From a virus, in IMG/VR virus record IMGVR_UViG_3300042302_000177, positions 103,114-167,113 of that record: a stretch of DNA of 64,000 nt; one strand, 5' to 3'. Position numbers and translations under genes: made by a program. How positions within the stretch are numbered: position 1 is the stretch's first letter; every line of letters starts with the position of its first letter. Under the pieces are notes generated by a model that was not told where the DNA came from, ran no database searches, and was given only the letters and a program-made list of their open reading frames with translations. Below are positions 59,150-64,000 of the stretch, piece by piece.

Positions 59150-59587
59150 TTAGTTATAGATGTAATTGACAGTGTCCGCATTGACTGACAGCACGCCAGC
59201 ACCATTGCGTAGGTGAAACACACGAGCCATGTCAGTGGGTGGTGATAGAGTGACAAACTGTGTTAGAGTGGGTTGCACAACTCGTAGATGATCACGAGTC
59301 TGTAGAATCAACTGCCTCCCAGAACCAGCACTGTAGCTCCATATGGTATAGAACACTGCTATGTGTGGAGTCATCATGTTGGGATGTGTTAGTTCCAGTG
59401 TGTTTTTGGGAACTGAATCTTTGTAAACAGCACATACAGCAGCCATGGGCTTACCATAGAGATCTAACAGTACAAATATATTACTGCGTTCACTTACTCT
59501 GAATTCAATGGGTATTTCGGGACGCACGGGATCGTCCTTGACTATGGCGCAAAGTGGGTCAGTGAGGGTGGTTATACAGTGTAGCAT
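59150..59587 (-). CDS. GNAT-like conserved phage protein
   Basis: A 145-aa protein: CAIVKDDPVRPEIPIEFRVS, IFVLLDLYGKPMAAVCAVYK, AVFYTIWSYSAGSGRQLI, VTLSPPTDMARVFHLRNGA. The order beta, beta, then SxxxGSGRxL (acetyl-CoA loop-like) and a late MARxFHxxNG is like GNAT acetyltransferases. The protein is conserved in marine T4-like phages. The acetyltransferase role is not proven. It is the first gene behind a promoter at 59608. Confidence 0.65.
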   Translation of the reverse strand: MLHCITTLTDPLCAIVKDDPVRPEIPIEFRVSERSNIFVLLDLYGKPMAAVCAVYKDSVPKNTLELTHPNMMTPHIAVFYTIWSYSAGSGRQLILQTRDHLRVVQPTLTQFVTLSPPTDMARVFHLRNGAGVLSVNADTVNYIYN

Positions 59588-59607
59588 GAGTGTGCGAGTT
59601 TAAAATA

Positions 59608-59636
59608 ATTATATACGTACTTATGCTATAAGTCAA
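59608..59636 (-). promoter_or_regulatory. Sigma70-type promoter
   Basis: On the - strand: TTGACT, 17 bp, TATAAT, about 20 nt before the ATG at 59587. It lacks the extended leader shared by the other early promoters. Confidence 0.75.
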
Positions 59637-59907
59637 GAATTTCTATATATAGAGGAAAAAATTAGCGCAAAAAATTTTCAAAATCCGAACAGCGTGGGTA
59701 CCGAAAGTTTTAGCGGCTCAAATTTTTGCCGCGCAGTTAAAAAAGGGGGAAGAGATCTCGGCCCCTGGTGATCTACTCTAACACTGGGGGTGAAAAGTTT
59801 GGAGATTTTTTGAGAGAATTTTTGAGAACTTTTGGCATGCTTGCAAGTTAGTGCTTGCTAACATGTGCAAGCACTACCTGACCACCCCACCATGGCCGGC
59901 CACCACC
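59637..59907. other. Intergenic region with hairpins, no gene
   Basis: About 270 bp between the AAA operon and the next - strand gene. It holds GCGGC-x10-GCCGC, a nested hairpin at 59839-59872 (GCTTGCA...TGCAAGC enclosing GTTAG...CTAAC), and a repeated TTTTTGAGA-type motif near 59803-59830. No ORF of note and no clear T-run terminator is seen. It may be an operon end, a replication or regulatory site, or both. Confidence 0.4.
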
Positions 59908-60204
59908 TCAGGCCTGGACTACCTGGTCCTCATCAGCCAGCAAGCCCAACTCCGAATCACCGTAGCAGTCAAAGCCCTCTGCTTCTAACTCAGCAATGGC
60001 TTCGTTCATGAGACTCTCTACGATGCGAACCTTGTCCACGACCCGTAGTTCTTTGTGGCGTGTAGCCCGCTTAGTACCCTGCTTGTACACTAGCGCATAG
60101 TGCTCAGCACAGTAGCTACGGCCCTCTAGTGCGGCGTGTGTACATGTAGGTGTGTGAGCGTGTGCGCCAATGTACTGGCATGTGTGTTGTGTAGTGTTAG
60201 TCAT
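59908..60204 (-). CDS. Small Cys/His-rich early protein
   Basis: A 98-aa protein. CQYIGAHAHTPTCTHAALEG and RSYCAEHYALVYKQGTK hold C-H-C-H-C-H residues consistent with a zinc-binding knuckle. The rest is helical and acidic. It is the last gene of the AAA operon, with an 8-bp overlap to the preceding small membrane protein. Comparable small proteins occur in the early region of marine T4-like phages. The function is unknown. Confidence 0.65.
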   Translation of the reverse strand: MTNTTQHTCQYIGAHAHTPTCTHAALEGRSYCAEHYALVYKQGTKRATRHKELRVVDKVRIVESLMNEAIAELEAEGFDCYGDSELGLLADEDQVVQA

Positions 60205-60427
60205 TGTTGTCTTTTACTATCTTATCTAGGTCTGCTCGTTGGGATTCAGTGGCTGTTGAGTAGGCTGTTATGCCCTGTACTACACCCATTTCAAAGCCCG
60301 CCCTACGGCTGAGGTAATCACTACAGATGAACAGCGCCAGCATACACCAGAACCATTCACTGTAGAAGTCTATACCAGCGGCACTGAGTACTGTGCCCAC
60401 TAGTGCGTATATGATTACTCGGGTCAT
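60197..60427 (-). CDS. Small membrane protein of the AAA operon
   Basis: A 76-aa protein. RVIIYALVGTVLSAAGIDFY and WFWCMLALFICSDYLSRRAG are two hydrophobic segments, then a polar C-terminus. It is coupled by ATGA to the AAA gene. An inner-membrane location is likely, and it may recruit or report to the ATPase. Confidence 0.65.
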   Translation of the reverse strand: MTRVIIYALVGTVLSAAGIDFYSEWFWCMLALFICSDYLSRRAGFEMGVVQGITAYSTATESQRADLDKIVKDNND

Positions 60428-61302
60428 GCTCGCTTCATACAGGTAGTCTTGGCCATTGCTTGCCAGTTCTTTGGAAAGCCCTTGCGCAGGTCTGCTAACT
60501 TGAGCACCATACGCAGGCTCAGCTCACGCAACTTGTCCTGGTTCTGTTCCACAAAGCTGACAATCTCGTCCTTTTGGATCTGACTGAACTCAAAGCGGGC
60601 CAGCATGTCTGCATCGTTAACCACCTGCTTGATACGCAGAATCTTCTCTCTGTTGGTGTCCATCTGCAGGTCAATGTAGTGGCAACGGCTTTCCAATGCA
60701 TCCAAGTGATCACGGAGTCGTTTGCTCTTTACGTGCTCAAACTTGATGTTGGTAATGAAAATGGCCGCACCTTTGAACTCAAAGCGGTCTGGAATGCCTT
60801 CTGAGCGTAGCAGGCGGCTGTCAGTGTTCCAAGCAATGAAACGACGCTCACTGGAGTCCAAGGCACCCTTGAGGATGTTCAGGCTCAGGTCTTCCATAAG
60901 GATACTGTCGCAGTCATCGAACACAACCACGTTCTTAGCGTCAGAGAACTCATACAGTTTAGCGTACAGTCCCAAGGCACTCATAGCACCTTTGACAATC
61001 TCAAACTTGGGTTTCTTCTCAGCCAATGTGTCAAACAGGCCGTCCTTTTGCAGAACCTTCTCAACTCCAAAGCTCTTGCCAACACCTGGAGGGCCGCTGA
61101 CGATCATAGCACGGACATCACCGCTCTTCACAGCCTTGGTCATCTCGTCCAGGATCTCAAAGCGCTCACCCAGTCGTGCCAGGATCTCTGCGTCTGTTTC
61201 CTTAGCCACTTCGTTCTCGCGCTTCTTGATAGCGTCCGTATCGAATTCCAGTACTGTAGTGCCCTTGCTGGGTTTCTGTGCTGCCTTCTTTGCTGTAGCC
61301 AT
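60424..61302 (-). CDS. AAA+ ATPase, early gene
   Basis: A 292-aa protein. Walker A is SGPPGVGKS (69-77), Walker B VVVFDDCD (125-132), AWNTDSRLL and a GAAIFITNI sensor I follow, and an Arg-finger-like LDALESRCHYIDL segment comes later. The N-terminus is basic. Such AAA+ proteins are conserved in marine T4-like phage early regions; they may remodel host complexes or load helicases. The RBS AAAGGA precedes the ATG in the shared leader. Confidence 0.82.
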   Translation of the reverse strand: MATAKKAAQKPSKGTTVLEFDTDAIKKRENEVAKETDAEILARLGERFEILDEMTKAVKSGDVRAMIVSGPPGVGKSFGVEKVLQKDGLFDTLAEKKPKFEIVKGAMSALGLYAKLYEFSDAKNVVVFDDCDSILMEDLSLNILKGALDSSERRFIAWNTDSRLLRSEGIPDRFEFKGAAIFITNIKFEHVKSKRLRDHLDALESRCHYIDLQMDTNREKILRIKQVVNDADMLARFEFSQIQKDEIVSFVEQNQDKLRELSLRMVLKLADLRKGFPKNWQAMAKTTCMKRA

Positions 61303-61334
61303 TTTGCTTCCTTTAGTGCGTTGTTGATGTATGT

Positions 61335-61363
61335 ATTATATGATCTTTTTACAGAGTTGTCAA
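61335..61363 (-). promoter_or_regulatory. Early sigma70 promoter for the AAA operon
   Basis: On the - strand: TTGACA, 17 bp, TATAAT, then the leader ACATACATCAACAACGCACT and AAGGA. All 12 core bases match consensus. Confidence 0.85.
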
Positions 61364-61455
61364 GCTCTTTGTTGAACACATTAAAAGGAATCTAGTGCCC
61401 GTTGGTCCGTGGAGCCCGAACACTAAAAGGGATCTAATGCGTTCAACAAAGGGCT
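61363..61455 (-). repeat. Inverted repeat with internal direct repeat (structured RNA candidate)
   Basis: Arms 61363-61383 and 61435-61455 pair over 21 bp with only G-T type deviations. Inside lie two direct copies of ACAYTAAAAGGRATCTARTGC (61378-61398 and 61420-61440), 42 bp apart. It lies between the stop of the 116-aa gene and the -35 of the AAA promoter. Confidence 0.6.
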
Positions 61456-61465
61456 CGCGCCCCTT
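61448..61465 (-). terminator. Terminator-like hairpin after the 116-aa early gene
   Basis: On the - strand: AAGGGGC, loop GCGA, GCCCTTT, then GTTG. A 7-bp stem with a short T stretch, overlapping the arm of the long inverted repeat. Confidence 0.5.
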
Positions 61466-61467
61466 GC

Positions 61468-61818
61468 TTAGTCCATTCGGCTTCCGGCGTAGACCTTGTC
61501 CAAGCCCAACTTAGCCTTGAGCACCTCTGCGTATGCATAGGCACCCGCTTCCAGGATGTCCAAGCTCTGAGCAGCCGCCTTGCCTGGATTCCACAGCTGG
61601 AGCGAACCTGTGTAGTCTTTGCGGAAGCCAGCGGCTTGCAGGGCCTTGCCCAACTTGCTGTTGGAGCGTACACCCCACACATTGACCCAAGCAAAGCCAC
61701 AAGCGCCACGGTCACCGCCCAGTGCGGCATAGGCCTGCTTAACAGCTGAGCGAGCAGCCAGTGCGGCTTCGTTGGTTGCGTCTTGCACGGCGTCCAGGTT
61801 AAAGTCTTTAGCGTTCAT
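61468..61818 (-). CDS. Conserved early protein
   Basis: A 116-aa protein: DATNEAALAARSAVKQAYAA, DRGACGFAWVNVWGVRSNSK, LGKALQAAGFRKDYTGSLQL, WNPGKAAAQSLDI and VLKAKLGLDKVYAGSRMD. This layout is well conserved in early regions of marine T4-like phages, but I know no function. Its own promoter and AAGGAGC ribosome site mark it as strongly expressed early. Confidence 0.75.
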   Translation of the reverse strand: MNAKDFNLDAVQDATNEAALAARSAVKQAYAALGGDRGACGFAWVNVWGVRSNSKLGKALQAAGFRKDYTGSLQLWNPGKAAAQSLDILEAGAYAYAEVLKAKLGLDKVYAGSRMD

Positions 61819-61851
61819 TTAAAAGCTCCTTAGTGCGTTGTTGATGTATGT

Positions 61852-61880
61852 ATTATAACAAGGTTTTACCACCTTGTCAA
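61852..61880 (-). promoter_or_regulatory. Early sigma70 promoter
   Basis: On the - strand: TTGACA, 17 bp, TATAAT, then the leader ACATACATCAACAACGCACT, identical to that of the AAA gene. The -35 abuts the stop of the upstream gene. Confidence 0.85.
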
Positions 61881-61883
61881 CTG

Positions 61884-62084
61884 TTATTTGCTGGTGCTGT
61901 TGTGGCTTTTAAACAACATGCCGCAGAGGAAGTTCAAGCCCCATGCTTGGAACAGAGTGACTTCCTTCAGTCCAAACAGTTCGGGCATCAACCAGTCCCA
62001 CAGGAGCATAGTGGGCAGGGCCATGATCAAGCTGATGCCAACTAGAGTTGCAACGGCTAGGACAAAAGCGGCGACGGTTTGCAT
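61884..62084 (-). CDS. Small membrane protein
   Basis: Start at 62084 (MQTVAAFVLAVATLVGISLI) with AAGGAT upstream; a longer frame has no good start. The 66-aa protein has two hydrophobic stretches (to about residue 30 and ALFQAWGLNFLCGMLF-like near 45-58). It is probably an inner-membrane peptide. The stop ends 3 bp before the -35 of the next promoter. Confidence 0.65.
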   Translation of the reverse strand: MQTVAAFVLAVATLVGISLIMALPTMLLWDWLMPELFGLKEVTLFQAWGLNFLCGMLFKSHNSTSK

Positions 62085-62098
62085 AGTGCGATCCTTGT

Positions 62099-62317
62099 TT
62101 ACTTGTTCAACTTGTTCAGGGCATCCAGGTGCTCTGCTTTGGCCAGCTCGATGTCGTAGACCATCTTGCACAGATAGACTATCATGCCTACGCAGAAGCC
62201 AATGCCAATCTGTTCTACGGTGAAGTAGGTGAACACTACGTTGGCACAGAAGCCTGCGATAAGGGCAATGCCCAGGAGTTTGCCCATGTTGAGCAGTGCG
62301 GTTTGTTTAGGAGTCAT
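62099..62317 (-). CDS. Small membrane protein
   Basis: Start at 62317 (MTPKQTALLNMGKLLGIALI) with AAAGGAA upstream. The 72-aa protein has two transmembrane spans (about residues 11-30 and 36-52) and a charged C-terminal helix. It lies one base after the previous gene stop and is part of a three-gene operon. Confidence 0.65.
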   Translation of the reverse strand: MTPKQTALLNMGKLLGIALIAGFCANVVFTYFTVEQIGIGFCVGMIVYLCKMVYDIELAKAEHLDALNKLNK

Positions 62318-62318
62318 T

Positions 62319-62453
62319 TCATTTTCCTTTAGTTTGTTTGGCTTCCTGAGCGGCAATCTTGCCGGAGTAGGCTTTGCCTGCGGTGTGGATCAGACCAGTC
62401 TTGGTGTAGGTAATAACGCCGCCGGTGCTTGATGGAATTGATTTCTGTGTCAT
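62319..62453 (-). CDS. Tiny early protein
   Basis: Start at 62453 (MTQKSIPSSTGGVITYTKTG), behind AAGGAC in the promoter leader; the longer frame runs through the promoter. The 44-aa basic protein has no recognised motif. It is the first gene of a small operon with two membrane proteins. Confidence 0.6.
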   Translation of the reverse strand: MTQKSIPSSTGGVITYTKTGLIHTAGKAYSGKIAAQEAKQTKGK

Positions 62454-62480
62454 TGTGTGTCCTTGTTTGTTTATGTGTGT

Positions 62481-62509
62481 ATTATAGCACGGAAAAGCCT
62501 CGGTGTCAA
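62481..62509 (-). promoter_or_regulatory. Early sigma70 promoter
   Basis: On the - strand: TTGACA, 17 bp, TATAAT, then ACACACATAAACAAACAAGG before the ATG at 62453. All 12 core bases match consensus. Confidence 0.82.
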
Positions 62510-62570
62510 CCCCTGCGAAGTACCCAGGCGAGTTGCAGGGTCTAGTGGCAGGGGTTGGCACTCCGGCCAA

Positions 62571-62810
62571 TTATGCTATTTCTTTAAAGACTTTGTAGCC
62601 ACGAGCGGTCAAGGTTGAGATAGCCTGTTGGATCTCTACGGCCTTACCGTGCTCCCACTCCAGCATCTCTTTGGCACCCTTGATGGTGTCTTCATCGCCG
62701 TACTGGTTGAAGAAGTTGTGCTTGTAGGAATAGAACTTACGACCATCCTCGTCCAGTCGCATCTGGATGGTGCCAAGGCCCCTGTAGTCTACGATCTCGT
62801 TTAGCTTCAT
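62571..62810 (-). CDS. Small early protein
   Basis: A 79-aa protein (MKLNEIVDYRGLGTIQMRLD, KHNFFNQYGDEDTIKGAKEM, STLTARGYKVFKEIA). It looks like a compact alpha/beta fold. No family is recognised. An AGGAG precedes the ATG, and it is transcribed from its own promoter. Confidence 0.65.
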   Translation of the reverse strand: MKLNEIVDYRGLGTIQMRLDEDGRKFYSYKHNFFNQYGDEDTIKGAKEMLEWEHGKAVEIQQAISTLTARGYKVFKEIA

Positions 62811-62842
62811 CTTTTGCTCCTAGTGTGTTAGTGTATGCTTGT

Positions 62843-62871
62843 ATTATAACGCCAATTTACCAGAGTGTAAA
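62843..62871 (-). promoter_or_regulatory. Early sigma70 promoter
   Basis: On the - strand: TTTACA, 17 bp, TATAAT, then ACAAGCATACACTAACACAC and AGGAG. Eleven of 12 core bases match consensus. Confidence 0.8.
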
Positions 62872-62875
62872 CCAA

Positions 62876-62891
62876 TAGCCCTTGCGGGCTA
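62876..62891 (-). terminator. Hairpin after the 62896-63282 gene, possible terminator
   Basis: On the - strand: TAGCCC, loop GCAA, GGGCTA. The following T stretch is interrupted, so termination is uncertain. Confidence 0.35.
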
Positions 62892-62895
62892 AGGG

Positions 62896-63282
62896 TTATA
62901 CCCAGCCTTCTACCATCATAACGGGCTTCTTAAGGGCTCGCTTAACAAAGGTCTCGGGCTCGTCGTCAACCCGCACTAGCATGTAGCCAAATGCCTCTAC
63001 CAAGTCCACTTCTGCCACTTCTAGTTCCACGCCTGCTTTCTCAAAGGCAATGTTCATCTTTGTTAGGGCATACTTAACGCCTGCACAGAAGGCCTCGTGC
63101 TCGCTGTCTGTAACGTCTTCAAAGTCGAACGCTTCTACCATCACTGCCTCGTAGTCCTGTCCGTCTGCTACAATGAACGGGCGGATCTTAGCCCAAGCCT
63201 TCTGGTCCACGCAGTCAAAATGGTCACAGGCTTCGTTAAGGTCGAAACTGTTAAACGCATCATAGTTTACTTTTTTAGCCAT
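62896..63282 (-). CDS. Conserved small early protein
   Basis: Start set at 63282 (MAKKVNYDAFNSFDLNEACD) with AAGGGG 7 nt upstream; the longer frame would run into the promoter. The 128-aa acidic protein has EACDHFDCVDQKAWAKIRPF, DYEAVMVEAFDFEDVTDSEH, LEVAEVDLVEAFGYMLVRVD. No family is recognised. It may have two promoters, at 63313 and 63477. Confidence 0.65.
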   Translation of the reverse strand: MAKKVNYDAFNSFDLNEACDHFDCVDQKAWAKIRPFIVADGQDYEAVMVEAFDFEDVTDSEHEAFCAGVKYALTKMNIAFEKAGVELEVAEVDLVEAFGYMLVRVDDEPETFVKRALKKPVMMVEGWV

Positions 63283-63312
63283 CTGTCGCCCCTTTTGTGT
63301 TAGTGTGTATGT

Positions 63313-63341
63313 ATTATAACTTCGTTTTACTACTCTGTCAA
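63313..63341 (-). promoter_or_regulatory. Early sigma70 promoter
   Basis: On the - strand: TTGACA, 17 bp, TATAAT, then ACATACACACTAACACAAAA. All 12 core bases match consensus. Confidence 0.85.
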
Positions 63342-63345
63342 CCAC

Positions 63346-63476
63346 CCTACGCTCTGTAGGGTTATTATATCCGTTGCCCCACCTAAGTGCCCCAGTTCCT
63401 CTAGGGCTTTAACACTGTTCCTCAGCGTCCTTAAATGCTCTTTACTTCAGCAACCTTATTCTTTCTTCTTGTATGT
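63346..63476 (-). other. Gap behind a strong promoter, no gene found
   Basis: About 130 bp read from the promoter at 63477. A hairpin CCCTAC-GCTCT-GTAGGG lies at 63345-63361. One frame is open for about 38 codons but has no ATG, GTG or TTG with a ribosome site. It is therefore a long leader or a small RNA, or simply a gap. Confidence 0.4.
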
Positions 63477-63505
63477 ATTATAACGTCTTTTCAAAGACCT
63501 GTCAA
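63477..63505 (-). promoter_or_regulatory. Early sigma70 promoter, -35 inside a coding end
   Basis: On the - strand: TTGACA, 17 bp, TATAAT, then ACATACAAG. The -35 codes for part of the last residues of the 63491-63709 gene. All 12 core bases match consensus. Confidence 0.8.
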
Positions 63506-63709
63506 CCTAAAGGGTTTTAGAACTTCTTTGGCTTCTTTGTACTGTGGCAATTTAGCCACAGCCGCATCGATGGTCATTAAGTGGGCCTGCACCAACAATT
63601 CTTCTGCATACAGGCGGTCGTCTTCCGACACTTCCGTGTACCATTGTTTGAGCTGTTTGGTAGGCAGGTTCAACAAGAACATTAGGTTACCCTTATCGTG
63701 ATCGTTCAT
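63491..63709 (-). CDS. Small early protein
   Basis: Start set at 63709 (MNDHDKGNLMFLLNLPTKQL), which shares a base with the stop of a 27-aa ORF upstream (TAATG), and has GGGAG upstream. The 72-aa protein is helical (KQWYTEVSEDDRLYAEELLV, DAAVAKLPQYKEAKEVLKPF). No function is known; similar small proteins are common in T4-like marine phage early regions. Confidence 0.7.
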   Translation of the reverse strand: MNDHDKGNLMFLLNLPTKQLKQWYTEVSEDDRLYAEELLVQAHLMTIDAAVAKLPQYKEAKEVLKPFRLTGL

Positions 63710-63792
63710 TAAAATTCTCCCATGATAATCATTGCAAGACCCATGACGATCACGGGCATCAGTACTATGGCTAGGTTGATCATTGCTTGCAT
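63709..63792 (-). CDS. 27-aa single-span membrane microprotein
   Basis: Reads M-QAMINLAIVLMPVIVMGLA then MIIMGEF and stop. Its ATG shares a base with the stop of the upstream gene and its TAA shares a base with the ATG of the next, so both joints are TAATG. The peptide is almost wholly hydrophobic, enough for one transmembrane helix. The double coupling argues that it is a real gene. Confidence 0.6.
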   Translation of the reverse strand: MQAMINLAIVLMPVIVMGLAMIIMGEF

Positions 63793-63995
63793 TAGATCCA
63801 CTCCTTATAGTCGCCATGTTCTTCGTTGTCGTTGAAGCCTGCGGTGTAGGCCACGATCTCATTGGGTGTCATATCCTTGAGAGTGACACGCCCTGAGGCT
63901 TTGGTGTCACCTAGGTAGTAGTGGGGATTGTAGTCCCTGCGGTAATAGCTGTCTGCCATGCCGCGATCATAAGGACCACCGTGTCGTGTGTCCAT
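63792..63995 (-). CDS. Small conserved early protein
   Basis: A 67-aa protein, MDTRHGGPYDRGMADSYYRR, then NPHYYLGDTKASGRVTLKDM and EIVAYTAGFNDNEEHGDYKE. Proteins of this type, with the HGGPYDRG and YxxGFxDNE blocks, are conserved in T4-like marine phages; the function is unknown. The promoter and ribosome site lie beyond the right edge of the window. Confidence 0.7.
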   Translation of the reverse strand: MDTRHGGPYDRGMADSYYRRDYNPHYYLGDTKASGRVTLKDMTPNEIVAYTAGFNDNEEHGDYKEWI

Positions 63996-64000
63996 CTCGA

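Noticed and set aside
60574-61395. Plus-strand ORFs over the AAA gene (60574, 60722, 61048)
   Set aside because: They are antisense to a protein with intact Walker motifs and have no recognisable domains.
61443-61730. Alternative - strand frames over the 116-aa early gene (61443, 61511)
   Set aside because: They are frame shadows of a conserved protein with its own promoter and ribosome site.
63346-63460. Possible small - strand ORF (LRNSVKALEELGHLGG...)
   Set aside because: It has no ATG, GTG or TTG start in frame with a ribosome site, so it is left as an untranslated leader.
1-64000. tRNA genes and CRISPR arrays
   Set aside because: The T-loop-like GTTCGAA hits (for example near 20572) lie inside coding sequence without cloverleaf partners, and no regularly spaced repeats are seen. 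A tRNAscan-type search would be decisive.

Overview
The window is a stretch of a tailed-phage genome of the T4 superfamily (contractile-tail myovirus). Direct support comes from recognisable homologues of neck proteins gp13, gp14 and gp15, sheath gp18, tube gp19, head-completion gp4, terminase gp16 and gp17, gp32, UvsX, UvsY, UvsW, primase gp61 and helicase gp41. The small early genes and several hypothetical proteins look like those of marine or freshwater T4-like phages (cyanophage and pelagiphage relatives). No photosynthesis gene is present. A set of ADP-heptose genes points to a Gram-negative host, but the host cannot be named from the sequence.

Layout. 1-16.1 kb: adhesion region on the + strand. 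It holds the end of a fibre, a fibrinogen-like protein, four tandem LamG-like paralogues, two giant paralogous fibres with S74 chaperone tails, and small proteins. 16.1-33.7 kb: virion morphogenesis (glycosyltransferase-like protein, Nudix hydrolase, gp15 and gp14 on the - strand, gp13, dNMP kinase, HNH nuclease, gp18, gp19, tube-like protein, gp4, gp16, prohead-type proteins, gp17, an 835-aa protein). 33.8-39.3 kb: recombination genes gp32, uvsX, uvsY, a HARP-like protein and uvsW. 39.3-43.7 kb: tightly overlapping small genes, including a family of tiny paralogues. 43.7-46.8 kb: cupin, HldD, split HldE, and a miniature C-family polymerase-like protein. 46.8-50.7 kb: structural protein, gp61, gp41, and a YqgE/AlgH protein. 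50.7-58.5 kb: a sugar and glycan island (methyltransferases, GT17-like, GT9-like, three related transferase-like proteins, a HAD-nucleotidyltransferase fusion, and a GDPD-like protein). 58.5-64 kb: - strand early region of small genes with near-consensus sigma70 promoters, richer in G+C than the rest.

How it works together. Early - strand genes are read from strong host-type promoters (TTGACA, 17 bp, TATAAT) followed by a shared leader. Recombination and replication genes follow. Virion genes carry T4-like late promoters (nTAAATA). At nine starts that late motif sits only 4-7 nt before the start codon and there is no Shine-Dalgarno, which predicts leaderless late mRNAs. Two of these sites are back-to-back divergent pairs. 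The most unusual contents are these possible leaderless promoters, the phage ADP-heptose route joined to a glycosyltransferase island, the 196-aa DnaE-like protein, the free-standing HARP-like module before UvsW, and a small protein with a tail-fibre motif spliced into it.
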